A stretch of DNA of 64,000 nucleotides, from contig NZ_MEJH01000004.1 in NCBI RefSeq assembly GCF_001953635.1, positions 124,001-188,000 of the forward strand. The letters are read 5' to 3'. A model generated the notes under the pieces. It was given only the letters and a program-made list of their open reading frames with translations, ran no database searches and was not told the origin of the DNA. Positions 28,673-38,547 of this stretch are shown one piece after another. How positions within the stretch are numbered: position 1 is the stretch's first letter; the number at the start of each line of letters is the position of its first letter. The translations under genes and the position numbers were made by a program. The DNA is from Alteromonas abrolhosensis (GTDB lineage Bacteria > Pseudomonadota > Gammaproteobacteria > Enterobacterales > Alteromonadaceae).

Positions 28673-29886
28673 GCCAGGTGTTAATTCAGGCAGGAACTAA
28701 ACTATTAAACGCATTGGGGCGTCACAGCGACCTTATCATGCAGGCGTACGTTAATGGTTCAGTAAAAGAGCGTGATCACAGCCCTAAGGTATTAGAACAG
28801 CTTATTCAATTAGGTGTGCTGTGGCGCCCAGAAGCGCAAAGCGAACTGCGTTTGAAAAGCGCGGTGAGAACCCTTTTAGAGGGGAGCTTACAAGACGAGC
28901 GCAACCGAACTATCAACGCCAATATTGGTGCGTCGCTGGCAAGCCTTAAAACCCTAACCGAGCACTATAAAGAAGCCCTTCACTACAACAAGTACAATGA
29001 AGCGGCAGCCCACATGGGCGATTTGACCGAGCATGTCTATCAACTTTCAGAATCATTGAGTAATAGCGTGCGTGTCATGTTTGGCCGTATTAACAATGAG
29101 TTTGGCTACGTGTCTTCGGTTGAAGCTAAAATTCGCGAAAATGAGCTAGCGCAAGGACAGGTAACCGACTTACTTGCCCAGCTTGAGTGTTTCCGCTTCG
29201 ATGAGTTAAGTGAACTGGCGGGTTCTAACCGTGAACTTCGTCACTTGCTGGTGGTGTCGCTACAGCAGCGCTTTGCCAAGGCCGCACAGGAGTTATCAGT
29301 AGTACAAGCACGCTTATTAGATTTGTTAGGCCGGTTTAGAGAGTTCCAAGGCCGTACACGCTTGCTTAAAGGTTTCTTGCTACATATGGAGCAGCAGCCT
29401 GATTTTGCGCCTGGCAACTACGCCAACCTGACTAACGTACCTGTGTTGTTTAATCAATCGGACACGATTATTGCTAACGCAGCACCAGACGTGAACAACG
29501 TTGAGCATGAAGCCGATTATCAAAATATTGTGGCGTCGTTAACCCACGTACACAAACGTCAGACTAAGCACGAAGACACGAAACCGGTCGACATTGATGT
29601 GACTGAGCAATCAACTTTGTCGCTTGAAAAAGATCCATTGCAGCAAGCGGTAGAAGCGTATTTCTGTGAAGTCATCGATTCCGGTCAGCCTAAAACGGCG
29701 CTGGATTACTTTGACGAACAGGCTTTAGACTTTGACCCTGAAGTGTGGATTTATCAGGTGATCGGGGGGTATCAAGCCCTGAACGATGAAGATAAGCAGT
29801 TTTTTGCATTAGAATCTCACGGTAATAACGATAAAGTCTATACGGGTAATTTTTATATAAACGATATCACGTTAGGCTTGCGTTAA
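28669..29886 (+). CDS. MukF/MksF/JetA-like kleisin subunit
   Basis: A 405-residue mostly helical protein, last in the SMC operon. An N-terminal wHTH-like stretch (about 30-75, SPKVLEQLIQLGVLWRP) is followed by helices with coiled-coil character (about 85-250), a Gln- and Asp-rich linker (about 290-330) and a C-terminal domain (about 335-405). This is the general plan of MukF/MksF kleisins, which bridge the SMC heads. It lacks recognisable enzyme motifs. Assignment is mainly by context. No JetD/MksG nuclease gene follows; the next gene is a TerB-like protein 460 bp away. Confidence 0.58.
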   Translation: MSQVLIQAGTKLLNALGRHSDLIMQAYVNGSVKERDHSPKVLEQLIQLGVLWRPEAQSELRLKSAVRTLLEGSLQDERNRTINANIGASLASLKTLTEHYKEALHYNKYNEAAAHMGDLTEHVYQLSESLSNSVRVMFGRINNEFGYVSSVEAKIRENELAQGQVTDLLAQLECFRFDELSELAGSNRELRHLLVVSLQQRFAKAAQELSVVQARLLDLLGRFREFQGRTRLLKGFLLHMEQQPDFAPGNYANLTNVPVLFNQSDTIIANAAPDVNNVEHEADYQNIVASLTHVHKRQTKHEDTKPVDIDVTEQSTLSLEKDPLQQAVEAYFCEVIDSGQPKTALDYFDEQALDFDPEVWIYQVIGGYQALNDEDKQFFALESHGNNDKVYTGNFYINDITLGLR

Positions 29887-30345
29887 CGGGTCTTTTTAAT
29901 CTTACCTATCGACTACAAATTGGGTCTGGCCCACGTGTACAAAGGTGTGCCAGACTTTCATCTTATTCTAGCGGTTTTAACTAATCCCTCTGTTACCCTA
30001 ATTAATCACTGACTTTCTAATCAATTGTTTGCCATTTTTTGCGATATGTGACACTTGGAACCTGTTGAAAAAGACCTATAATGCAATAGGTGTTTACACT
30101 TATTTAACATTGTGAACTAAAAGCTTCATCGCTGCGTAACACTACCGTCAATTCAGCGGTCTACATTGTTAGTTCCTTAAGCCTTTACACTACCAGTGAA
30201 GCTTTCTGGTACTAATGCTGTTAATCAGCGGCTTTTATTATTCCGGTGTTGAATATCTTAGTGTAGACACTGAAATTTATCGCTACTGCTAGGATGCAGA
30301 GCATGTTGTGGTACTGCCGCGTACAGTACGAAGAGGAAGAGTGTT
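29887..30345. other. Intergenic region with hairpin and sigma-70-like promoter
   Basis: 459 bp without a protein gene. A hairpin with arms GTCTGGC / GCCAGAC (29924-29930, 29949-29955) followed by a T-rich stretch may end the SMC operon. A good promoter-like sequence is at 30055-30082, 264 bp before the next start codon, leaving a long leader or a possible small RNA. Confidence 0.5.
30055..30082 (+). promoter_or_regulatory. Sigma-70-like promoter upstream of the TerB-like gene
   Basis: TTGGAA (30055-30060), a 16-base spacer and a perfect TATAAT (30077-30082). It points right, toward the gene at 30346. Confidence 0.5.
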
Positions 30346-30738
30346 ATGCAATTATCAGAACAACAAAGTTTTAACCAAGCCCTTATCAAGCTTTCAGTAT
30401 TACTTTATCAAGTCGACGGAATGGTTACGTTGTCGGAACAAGACTACCTCAATGCGATGGTGGAGTCGTTGGACTGGCAAAGTCCAATTTGCCGCGAAGC
30501 GTTTCTAAACGATACGATTTATCAAACTCGGAAGGCCATCGACACAGGTGGTGCAATTACGTTTTTACGTAGCTTAAAACAGGACCTGTCGTTTGACGCC
30601 GAGAAAACGCTAGAGGTAGCGATGGCTATTACGGGCGTTGACGGCGAGCGAAGCGAAGAAGAAACCGAGCTTCTATCATTACTTACCCATAAATTACTCG
30701 CCAAGGCACTGGTTTCGGGTAAAGATACTCTGCAATAA
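30346..30738 (+). CDS. TerB-like protein, unknown function
   Basis: A 130-residue protein made of helices, with the pattern of TerB-type domains: an acidic N-terminal repeat (LYQVDGMVTLSEQDYLNAMVESL) and a second acidic helix pair (ITGVDGERSEEETELLSLL). In TerB the acidic helices bind metal ions. The ribosome site AGAGGAAGAG precedes the ATG. It is followed within 33 bp by the esterase-like lipoprotein gene and could share its transcript. A distant relative is encoded at 56814. TerB homology is judged by pattern only. Confidence 0.6.
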   Translation: MQLSEQQSFNQALIKLSVLLYQVDGMVTLSEQDYLNAMVESLDWQSPICREAFLNDTIYQTRKAIDTGGAITFLRSLKQDLSFDAEKTLEVAMAITGVDGERSEEETELLSLLTHKLLAKALVSGKDTLQ

Positions 30739-30771
30739 TCGTTTTTATAGTCATAGATCTTTATATACATA

Positions 30772-32028
30772 ATGCCAAACTTTCTAATCAAAGCGGCACA
30801 CCTATGTGCTGCTTCTTTTGCGCTGTTCTTATTGAGCGGTTGCCATTCGTCACACAGTTCTCAGTTCAGTGCCAGTGCACAGGCCTTCCCGGTTGGTGTG
30901 CAGCCTTTCGATAATTACCTAAATGAAGTTGAACGTTACTTGCTTGAACATCGGGCGTTTATTACTGACAATAAAGTACAAGAAATGTCCATGAACATGC
31001 CGTTTGAATGTGGAACACAATACCGCAACATCGGCGTCTTGCTAGTTCATGGATTAGGTGATTCACCTTACTTTTTCAGTGATGTAGCCAACGCCATGTG
31101 TAATGAGGGGATTCACGTAAGAACCATCTTGTTGCCGGGACATGGCTCGAAACCTGGAGACATGTTAAACGTTAGCTATCAGCAGTGGCAGGCAGAAACT
31201 AATCATCACATACGACTATTTTCCGAAGAAGTAGACAACCTCTACATTGGCGGCTTTTCTACGGGCGCTAACTTGACCACTATTGCAAGCTTCACGATGG
31301 CCGAGGAGATTGAAATAAAGGGGTTAATGCACTTTTCTCCAGCCTTTAAGTCACGCTTCTTTGTATCTCGTTTAGCACCCTATATCGATTCATTATTTCC
31401 CTGGCCTAATGTAGAAGAGGAAGATAACCCAAGTCGCTATAACTCCACCGCAATGCCGGGTTTCGCTGCCTATCAAGAAAGTGTAAATGTGCTTCAAGAT
31501 TTATTTTCTCAAACGGAGTTAGCTAAGCGAACATTGAACTTACCTGTACTTATGGTGGTGGCAGAAAAAGACAGTGTAGTTGATACCTTAAAAGTAGCTG
31601 CGCAGTTCAGAGATAATTTTACTCATCCCCATAAGTGTCTATTGTGGCAGGGTGAGGATACACCTGATGTGCCTGAAAATACGCTCATCATGCAAACCAT
31701 GAATGTTCCCGAACAGCGAATTAGCGCAGCCTCTCATATGAGTACACTTTTTTCAGATAAGAACCCGCTATATGGTACTGCGAGTGACTTTCGCATATGT
31801 GATAACGGGCAGGGTAATGAAGCTGAAGCGCGCTGCAAAGCGGGCGAGGAAGTGTGGTACGGGCCGTGGGGATTTAAGCCCGACAAAACTGATGAAACGG
31901 TGGCATATAGCAAGCATGAAAAAGTGTACGCAAGGCTAACTTATAACCCTTACTTCGGCAGGATGGTCGACCAACTGCTGGCGTTTACCGGTAAAGCCAA
32001 AGTCAAAGCGTTCTGTAAAACTTACTAG
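30772..32028 (+). CDS. Alpha/beta-hydrolase lipoprotein (esterase-like)
   Basis: A 418-residue protein with a signal peptide ending in lipobox LLSGC (Cys24), so lipid-anchored in the envelope. The hydrolase core has an oxyanion motif LVHGLGDSPYFFSDVA, nucleophile elbow GGFSTGANL (Ser163), and plausible acid and base in VVAEKDSVVD and SAASHMSTLF. The fold resembles monoglyceride lipases or carboxylesterases (LLPGHG follows the core strand). The natural substrate is unknown. The C-terminal 100 residues, with YGPWGFKPDKTD, are an extension beyond the typical core. The start ATG has no clear ribosome site. Confidence 0.8.
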   Translation: MPNFLIKAAHLCAASFALFLLSGCHSSHSSQFSASAQAFPVGVQPFDNYLNEVERYLLEHRAFITDNKVQEMSMNMPFECGTQYRNIGVLLVHGLGDSPYFFSDVANAMCNEGIHVRTILLPGHGSKPGDMLNVSYQQWQAETNHHIRLFSEEVDNLYIGGFSTGANLTTIASFTMAEEIEIKGLMHFSPAFKSRFFVSRLAPYIDSLFPWPNVEEEDNPSRYNSTAMPGFAAYQESVNVLQDLFSQTELAKRTLNLPVLMVVAEKDSVVDTLKVAAQFRDNFTHPHKCLLWQGEDTPDVPENTLIMQTMNVPEQRISAASHMSTLFSDKNPLYGTASDFRICDNGQGNEAEARCKAGEEVWYGPWGFKPDKTDETVAYSKHEKVYARLTYNPYFGRMVDQLLAFTGKAKVKAFCKTY

Positions 32029-32083
32029 ATGCTAAGGGGCTAAGTTAGGTTCATTTTCAAGTGTACCCTTTCCAAGCTATTAC

Positions 32084-32148
32084 AAAAAAGCCCAAGCCAC
32101 AAAGCGTGTAACAGCGTTGATGGCTGTTAACACTCGGTTGGTTTGGGC
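32084..32148. terminator. Large hairpin terminator between convergent genes
   Basis: A composite hairpin with outer arms GCCCAA / TTGGGC (32090-32095, 32143-32148) and inner arms around AACAGC / GCTGTT. On the minus strand it is followed by six T (32084-32089), so it mainly ends the leftward efflux operon. Confidence 0.7.
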
Positions 32149-32247
32149 GTATTTCTAATGCTCGAAGCAAATTAAGCTGTACTATGACCACTTTAGTCGA
32201 CACAGCGGCTATTAAGCCAGCATAGTGCCAACTAAAGCGGCGCAATA

Positions 32248-35200
32248 CTATGAGTGCTGTGCGTTTGCTTCTTCCATTTCCCTTTCAAGTTTAGCGCTTT
32301 CGTCTGCACGAGGCTTGGTAAAGCGGGCAAGAGCGAGATATAACACTGGCGTGAGGTAAAGGGTAAATACCACGGCTATACCCAATCCACCAAATACGAC
32401 CCAGCCAATAGCATTGCGAGCTTCTGCGCCAGCGCCAGTAGATAGAATGAGCGGTAGACCGCCTAAAATTGTTGAAACCAACGTCATCATTATAGGGCGC
32501 AAACGCACTTTACCGGCCTCAACAATAGCGTCGTAAATATCATAGCCTTTATCGCGAAGCTGGTCGGCAAATTCAATGAGTAGGATAGCGTTTTTAGCAA
32601 GAAGACCTATCAACATTACTAAGCCAATTTGAGAGTAAATGTTGATACTGGTGCCCGTTAAAAACAGGGCGTAGACCGCGGCAGCAATACCGAAAGGAAC
32701 GGTAAGCATAACCACCACCGCACTGTTCACACTCTCAAATTGTGCAGCTAATACAAGCAGTACGATAACGAAAGCCAAGACGTAGGTTAGTGCTACTTGC
32801 TTAGACGTTTCTTCATAAGTTTGCGCCTCACCAAGAAACACAAGTCCTATACCACTAGGTAACGACTCGGCAGCTAAATCGCGGATATTCTCGACCACAT
32901 CACTAAGTGCTATGTCTTCAGGTAACTCCATTTCCAGTTTAATTGCGCGGCGCTGCGCCTGACGCTCTAATTCAGCAGCAACCCCTTCTTCACTAATAAA
33001 CGCAACGCTTGAAAGGGGCACCAAATTTCCATCGGTACTTTTCACATACAAGCTAGTAAGCTCGGATGGATCTAATGTACTGCGGTTATTGGTTTGCAGC
33101 ATGATAGGGATAGATTGGTCGCCTACATTTAAGTCAGCGATATCATCACCATTTACAGCAGCGCGCAGGGTGCTTGCTATGTCGGTAAGCGGCACGCCGA
33201 GTTCTTCAGCGCGACGCCTGTCAATATTTACCCTCATTTGAGGTTGGGTAGGGTCGTAACTTATTCTCGGTCTACCTAGCTCAGGTAGTGCTTCTTCAAT
33301 CTGACGAGAGAATGCTTGTGAAGCTTCGAAAATATTTTCATAAGTATCGCCGGTTAACGCTATTTCAAGTCCGCCGCTTTGACCGCGCAGATTTAAGCTG
33401 TTGCCGCCAAAGGCACTACCTGGCGCTCCAGGAATTTGCTGAAGCTTAGGACGTATTTCATTAACCACGTCTTGAAGGGATTTATCTCGGTCATCCCAAT
33501 GCTTCAAAGGCGCTGTGATAAAAACGATATTGGGATCCCATGAGCCAACCACGGTATAAATTGAATCTATAGTGCCATTGTCTACATAGGGAAGCAGCAG
33601 CTCTTCCATTTTCTCGGCTTGTCTGTCCATAAAGTTAAGGCCTGCACCGTCTGGTCCACGTGCAAAAATACGAATTGTGCCTCTGTCTTCACTTGGCAGT
33701 AATTCATTATCGATATTTTGCGATAAAATATAAGCGCCTCCGCCTGCTGCCAAACTTAATATACCGACTACCCAGCCATATTTGAGCGCTTTTAATAGTG
33801 AGGCTTGATACAGGCGTAAACAAGCATTCCCAAAGCGCCCGAAAGTTTTGCTAAACAGACCACTTTCTTTCGCTTCTTTCACTTTAAGGCGAGCGGTCAG
33901 CGCCGGTACCAGTGAAAGTGCGACAAAGGAAGAAATAACAACGGCGCCAGCTAACACGCCACCAAATTCCCTAAATAAACGCCCTGCAGTTGATGGAAGA
34001 AAAGCGATGGGAATGAACACCGAGGCGAGTACTGCGGTTGTTGCTACCACTGCGAAGAAAACTTCGCGTGTGCCCACCACGGCTGCGGCACGAGCGCCTA
34101 AACCCATACTTCTGCGACGCTGAATATTTTCAGAAACCACAATAGCGTCGTCCACTATCATGCCAGTAGCTAATACAAGGGCAAGAAGGGTAAGGATATT
34201 AATGGAAAATCCCATACCCCAAATAATTGCCAGTGCGCCTGCAAGTGATACAGGAATTGAAAGTGCAGGTACGATGGTGGCGCGCCACGAACCGATAAAT
34301 ACTAACAATGTAACAACAACCAGCGCTACGGTAAGGCTGAGAGAGACAACCACCTCTTTTACTGAGTCGCGGATAAACTCTGCGTCATCTGCGGTGACTA
34401 CGATGTGCATATCAGTGAAGCGCTGGTCGAGGTCTGCGACCATGGCCAGCACTTCGTCTGAAATTTCTATAGTATTGGAGCTAGCCTGACGGATAACACC
34501 AACGCCTATTACCGGTGTTCCATCTAAGCGAACTACGCTGGTGGTGTCGGCTGGACCAAAGTACACGCTCGCGACATCATTAATGCGAATGTCGCCGCTA
34601 ACAACAATGTTGCCCACATCCTCTGCAGATACCGAAGTCGCATCTGCACGTACTATGAGTGCTTGCTCGGCAGACTGAATACTGCCCGCAGGCACGTCAA
34701 AGGGAGCAAGCGACAGCGCATTCGCAATATCACTCATTGAAAGACCGAAACTGGTTAGTCGCAGAGGGTCTACCGAAACACGTAGCACACGTTCTCTGTC
34801 TCCATCTAACGTAACATCGGCAACGCCTGGGATACTTAAGAATAAAGGTGCAACGTCGGTATCGACGCGCTCGGTGAGGGTTTCCATGTCCAATGTATCG
34901 CTTGAAATAGCAAGGCTGACAACAGCCTGAGCGTCGCTGTCGGCTCGGATAATAGAGACTTGTTCGACATCTTCTGGAAGTTGTCGCTGTATTCGACTGA
35001 CCGACTCTCGCACTTCATTAGCCGCGTCTTCCAAATTAACGCCGGGACGAAATTCAACGCGGACGCGGGCTGAGTTTTCTTCACTTTGCGCGTATATGTC
35101 TTTCACTCCACTTACGCGTGCAACAGCACCTTCAAGACGGCCAGTAACTTCCGCATCTACCGTTTCAGGAGACGCGCCTGGAAATTCCGCAGTCACTGTA

Positions 35201-35364
35201 ACGCGAGGAGTGTCTACATCAGGTAATTCACGAACTTCAAGACCACTTAATGCAGCTAAACCGGCTATCGCAATAAGCAGGTTTAATACAACAATCAGTA
35301 CAGGGCGTCGGATAGATAGAGACGGTAAGTCGCTAACTGAAGAAGATAGGTTAGGATCACTCAC
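32248..35364 (-). CDS. RND (HAE-1 type) efflux transporter permease
   Basis: A 1038-residue inner membrane pump, of full length for the AcrB/MexB class. It starts SIRRPVLIVVLNLLIAIAGL, has a large periplasmic loop after TM1 and another after TM7. The proton-relay aspartates are in ATGMIVDDAIVVSEN and the matching lysine in LLAKNAILLIEFADQL, so proton-driven export should work. Start is GTG, with GGAGGG seven bases upstream and an 8-bp overlap with the adaptor gene. No outer-membrane channel gene is near, so a TolC-type protein from elsewhere is expected. Substrates cannot be read from the sequence. Confidence 0.93.
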   Translation of the reverse strand: MSDPNLSSSVSDLPSLSIRRPVLIVVLNLLIAIAGLAALSGLEVRELPDVDTPRVTVTAEFPGASPETVDAEVTGRLEGAVARVSGVKDIYAQSEENSARVRVEFRPGVNLEDAANEVRESVSRIQRQLPEDVEQVSIIRADSDAQAVVSLAISSDTLDMETLTERVDTDVAPLFLSIPGVADVTLDGDRERVLRVSVDPLRLTSFGLSMSDIANALSLAPFDVPAGSIQSAEQALIVRADATSVSAEDVGNIVVSGDIRINDVASVYFGPADTTSVVRLDGTPVIGVGVIRQASSNTIEISDEVLAMVADLDQRFTDMHIVVTADDAEFIRDSVKEVVVSLSLTVALVVVTLLVFIGSWRATIVPALSIPVSLAGALAIIWGMGFSINILTLLALVLATGMIVDDAIVVSENIQRRRSMGLGARAAAVVGTREVFFAVVATTAVLASVFIPIAFLPSTAGRLFREFGGVLAGAVVISSFVALSLVPALTARLKVKEAKESGLFSKTFGRFGNACLRLYQASLLKALKYGWVVGILSLAAGGGAYILSQNIDNELLPSEDRGTIRIFARGPDGAGLNFMDRQAEKMEELLLPYVDNGTIDSIYTVVGSWDPNIVFITAPLKHWDDRDKSLQDVVNEIRPKLQQIPGAPGSAFGGNSLNLRGQSGGLEIALTGDTYENIFEASQAFSRQIEEALPELGRPRISYDPTQPQMRVNIDRRRAEELGVPLTDIASTLRAAVNGDDIADLNVGDQSIPIMLQTNNRSTLDPSELTSLYVKSTDGNLVPLSSVAFISEEGVAAELERQAQRRAIKLEMELPEDIALSDVVENIRDLAAESLPSGIGLVFLGEAQTYEETSKQVALTYVLAFVIVLLVLAAQFESVNSAVVVMLTVPFGIAAAVYALFLTGTSINIYSQIGLVMLIGLLAKNAILLIEFADQLRDKGYDIYDAIVEAGKVRLRPIMMTLVSTILGGLPLILSTGAGAEARNAIGWVVFGGLGIAVVFTLYLTPVLYLALARFTKPRADESAKLEREMEEANAQHS

Positions 35365-36415
35365 CTTGAGGCCCTCCGGCCAGCTCGGTGGTAATTTCTT
35401 GTCCGGTACGTAAGCGCTGTACGCCTTCGGAAATTAGTGTGTTACCCTCTTTAATGTCACCCGAAACAAGAATAGTACCTCTAAGACGTTGGTGAACGCT
35501 CACATCTACGCGCTTGGCCTTACCGTCCTCAGCAAGCCAAATATAAGCGCCCGTAGCACCCCACAATAGTGCAGCTTCAGGAATAGCAGCAAAGCGATCG
35601 CCTTCAATGCTTAAGTTAACTCGAAAGCTCATACCAGGACGGAACTGATCAGAAGAGTTATCCAGTAGGGCTCTTGCGCGAAGGGTTCTGTCAGTTTCAC
35701 TAATACGTGAATCGACCTGTGCTATTTCAGCTTTCACTACTTTCTCTTTATCACTCCAAGGCTCCAGCGTTACATTTGGCGCGTTAAGTAACACAGGCAA
35801 TGCAGCTTCAGGCGCTTTGAAGTTAATAAAGAGTTTACTTCTGTTGTCCAAGGTGGTGATCACCGTTTGTTCGTTTATTCGGTCGCCTACTTCAACGTCG
35901 GTAATGCCCACCACACCGTCAAACGGTGCAACAATGTGTCTGTCTTCTAAATCTGCCTGAGCTTCTTCCAGAGCAACTTCTGCAAGGTCGCGTTGAGTGC
36001 GAGCTAAATCTAATTCGCTAACCGGTACTGCGCCTTGTTTGTAGCTTGAAGCTAATCGTTCTACAGTGCGCTGCGCATCTTCCAAAGTGAGTTTTGCGCG
36101 TTTTAACGCCGTTTGCTGTCGTCTGTCGTCAAGGCGAACAAGTACTTTGCCTTTTTCCACCGCTTGGCCGGGTACAAAGTTAATTTCTGTAACTTCGTCG
36201 GAAACGGCAGGGTATAACACGATTGAACGAACGGCTTCTGCACTGCCTACAGCTTCCACTTTGCGCGTTTCGTTCATAAATTCAATGGGCTTGGTTACAA
36301 CAAGTTTAGCTTGTCTGTCCCCCATAAATTGTGCATTTGCAGTTGGCACCATCACCAAAAGAAGAGCGCAAAGAACTGTCCATGTCTTCGATGCACCATA
36401 GAATGAATTTTTCAT
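35357..36415 (-). CDS. RND efflux periplasmic adaptor (MFP) subunit
   Basis: A 352-residue membrane-fusion protein with a signal peptide (about 1-28, ending VPTANAQ). Order: a lipoyl-like half (FVPGQAVEKGKVLVRLD), helical hairpin (LTLEDAQRTVERLASSYKQG ...), second lipoyl half (IVAPFDGVVGITDVEVGDRI), beta-barrel and membrane-proximal domains. There is no lipobox. It is the first gene of the pump operon and overlaps the permease gene by 8 bp. It links the permease to an outer membrane channel. Confidence 0.92.
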   Translation of the reverse strand: MKNSFYGASKTWTVLCALLLVMVPTANAQFMGDRQAKLVVTKPIEFMNETRKVEAVGSAEAVRSIVLYPAVSDEVTEINFVPGQAVEKGKVLVRLDDRRQQTALKRAKLTLEDAQRTVERLASSYKQGAVPVSELDLARTQRDLAEVALEEAQADLEDRHIVAPFDGVVGITDVEVGDRINEQTVITTLDNRSKLFINFKAPEAALPVLLNAPNVTLEPWSDKEKVVKAEIAQVDSRISETDRTLRARALLDNSSDQFRPGMSFRVNLSIEGDRFAAIPEAALLWGATGAYIWLAEDGKAKRVDVSVHQRLRGTILVSGDIKEGNTLISEGVQRLRTGQEITTELAGGPQGE

Positions 36416-36547
36416 TTTAAACCCGTAGCGTTATTAGAACCGGTACAGAAAAAAATCTGCTGGCCCTTTATTTTTGTTTTACCAATACGTATGTTTTGTA
36501 GTCGATTGGCCGACCCGTTATTTGTACCGTATAGCACCACAGGCGGT

Positions 36548-38356
36548 TCAGCTAAGCAATTGCAGTTCAGCGTATTCCCTGTACAAGGTATCGCTTTTCA
36601 TTAATGATGCGTGATCGCCGCTACCCACAACCTGTCCTTTATCCATAACTAATATGCGATCGGCGTGCTGCACTGTCGCAAGTCGGTGAGCAATGACAAT
36701 ACTTGTTTTGCCCACCATAAGCCTATCTATGGCTCGCTGAACCATACGCTCACTCATCGCATCAAGCGCACTGGTTGCTTCGTCAAGGAGTAAAATTGGG
36801 CGGTCAGCCAAAATAGCGCGAGCAATAGCAATACGTTGTTTTTGACCGCCAGAAAGTTTTACGCCTCGTTCGCCTAATTGTGTGTTGTAGCGCTCATCTA
36901 GGTTATCGATAAACTCGTGGGCAAATGCTTGCTTCGCCGCATTAATCACTGCGTCGTCACTTGCAAGTGGGCTGCCGTAGCGAATGTTTTCCAACACGGT
37001 ATCAGCAAATACCACGGGCTCTTGGGTAACTATGGCAATATGTTGGCGCAGAACATCTACAGGCATTTTGTTGATTGGTGCTCCATTGAACAGTATTTGT
37101 CCTGCACTTGGGTCGTAGAAGCGCATTAATAATTGAAACAGCGTTGTTTTTCCTGCTCCACTTGCACCCACTAAAGCAAGGCGTTCTCCCGCTTGAATGT
37201 TAATGTTCAAATTATTAAACAAAGGTTTGCTGTTGGGGTAAGCAAAGCTGACATTTTCCAGTTCTATTTTTGGTGCTGCTTTGGAAATTATCGGTTTAGC
37301 GCTTGCTTCTTTTAATGTTGGGTATTTTGAAGAAGTAGAGGCTTCAGCTGTGTCAGCATTCAAAGAGCGAATAGCAGGCTCAGTAGTGAATAGCTCGTAC
37401 AAACGCTCACTTGCACCAACACCTCGCTGTACTTCACCAATGACTTCGCTGATTGTGGCCACACTGCCGCCTGCCATTACGGCATAAAAAAGGAAAGCGG
37501 AAAGTTCACCCACTGTCATAGTGCCGTCTAATACTTGTCTTGCCCCTACCCAAGCAATAAAGATGATTGCCGTCATACTGATGCACATGATGCAGCCGAT
37601 AAGTAGTGAGCGATAGTGAATACGCTTTTTAGCCACATCCATGGCAAGCTCTACTTTTTTGGAAAAATGTAGTCGTTCGGCATTTTCAGCGGTATAGGCC
37701 TGTACAGTCATAATTTCATGAAGACTTTCATCAATTCGTGCGCCCAAGTCTGCCACTTTGTCTTGGCTCTCTTTGGCATAACGGCGCACCTGAGGCGCAA
37801 GTACCTTGATAGGAACCAATACAGCTGGAACTGCGACAATTACACAGAAGGTAAGTAGGGGACTGGAAAACGTCATAAGCGCCAGTGCACCAACGAAAGT
37901 TACAACCGAGCGAAGGGTCATCGACAAACTCATTCCCACCACGGTCTGTATAATTGTGGTGTCGCTGGTAAATCGAGAAATGACTTCGCCAGTTCTAAGT
38001 TCCGCAAAAAATGAAGGCGGAAGAGACAGCAAGTGCGCATATACCTGGTTTCTGATATCAGCACTAACCCGCTCGCCAAGCCAAGTCATTAAGTAAAAGC
38101 GCGCGTATGTTGCTAAACAGGCCACGATAGTAATGGCTAGCACTAATACTGTGGCTTTGTTTAACGTATCCGCTGCGTTTTCTATGAAGCCGCTGTCGAT
38201 AGCGTACTTAATGCCTTGCCCAAGTAAAAGCCATGCAACTGCGGCCGTAAAAAGTGCTATAACCGCACCTACAACGCGCATTTTGTAGCGAAGCAAATGT
38301 GAGCCAATCCACTGTAAGACTTGTTTGGTTGATACACTGGCGAGTGGTGTTGTCAA
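36548..38356 (-). CDS. ABC exporter, fused membrane and ATPase domains (MsbA/LmrA-like)
   Basis: A 602-residue half-transporter that should work as a homodimer. The membrane domain covers about 20-310 with six hydrophobic segments; the nucleotide-binding domain starts near 365. Walker A is VGASGAGKTT, signature LSGGQKQRIAIARAIL, Walker B ILLLDEATSALD, and the H-loop is in VIAHRL; all intact. Residues 330-360 are a Ser/Ala/Lys-rich linker. Likely an exporter of a lipid or hydrophobic compound; the specific substrate is unknown. It lies 132 bp downstream of the pump adaptor start on the same strand but has its own upstream gap. Confidence 0.9.
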   Translation of the reverse strand: MTTPLASVSTKQVLQWIGSHLLRYKMRVVGAVIALFTAAVAWLLLGQGIKYAIDSGFIENAADTLNKATVLVLAITIVACLATYARFYLMTWLGERVSADIRNQVYAHLLSLPPSFFAELRTGEVISRFTSDTTIIQTVVGMSLSMTLRSVVTFVGALALMTFSSPLLTFCVIVAVPAVLVPIKVLAPQVRRYAKESQDKVADLGARIDESLHEIMTVQAYTAENAERLHFSKKVELAMDVAKKRIHYRSLLIGCIMCISMTAIIFIAWVGARQVLDGTMTVGELSAFLFYAVMAGGSVATISEVIGEVQRGVGASERLYELFTTEPAIRSLNADTAEASTSSKYPTLKEASAKPIISKAAPKIELENVSFAYPNSKPLFNNLNINIQAGERLALVGASGAGKTTLFQLLMRFYDPSAGQILFNGAPINKMPVDVLRQHIAIVTQEPVVFADTVLENIRYGSPLASDDAVINAAKQAFAHEFIDNLDERYNTQLGERGVKLSGGQKQRIAIARAILADRPILLLDEATSALDAMSERMVQRAIDRLMVGKTSIVIAHRLATVQHADRILVMDKGQVVGSGDHASLMKSDTLYREYAELQLLS

Positions 38357-38547
38357 AATTACCTCTTTATGCGCATAACTTATTCATAGCGTTGATTTCG
38401 CTACGCTTAATATAATTCGTTGTTTGGATTATACGGTAAAGCATGTACATTGGACGTAAGCAATGCGATTACAGCGGCAGTATTTAAGCTGGGATGAAAG
38501 TTAGTGTGGCTGAAACGAAGCAAAATAGTTAAAACGGGAAAATAACG

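Noticed and set aside
24318-29886. Complete Wadjet defence system
   Set aside because: No JetD-type nuclease gene was found next to the three SMC-like genes, so only an SMC-complex call is supported.
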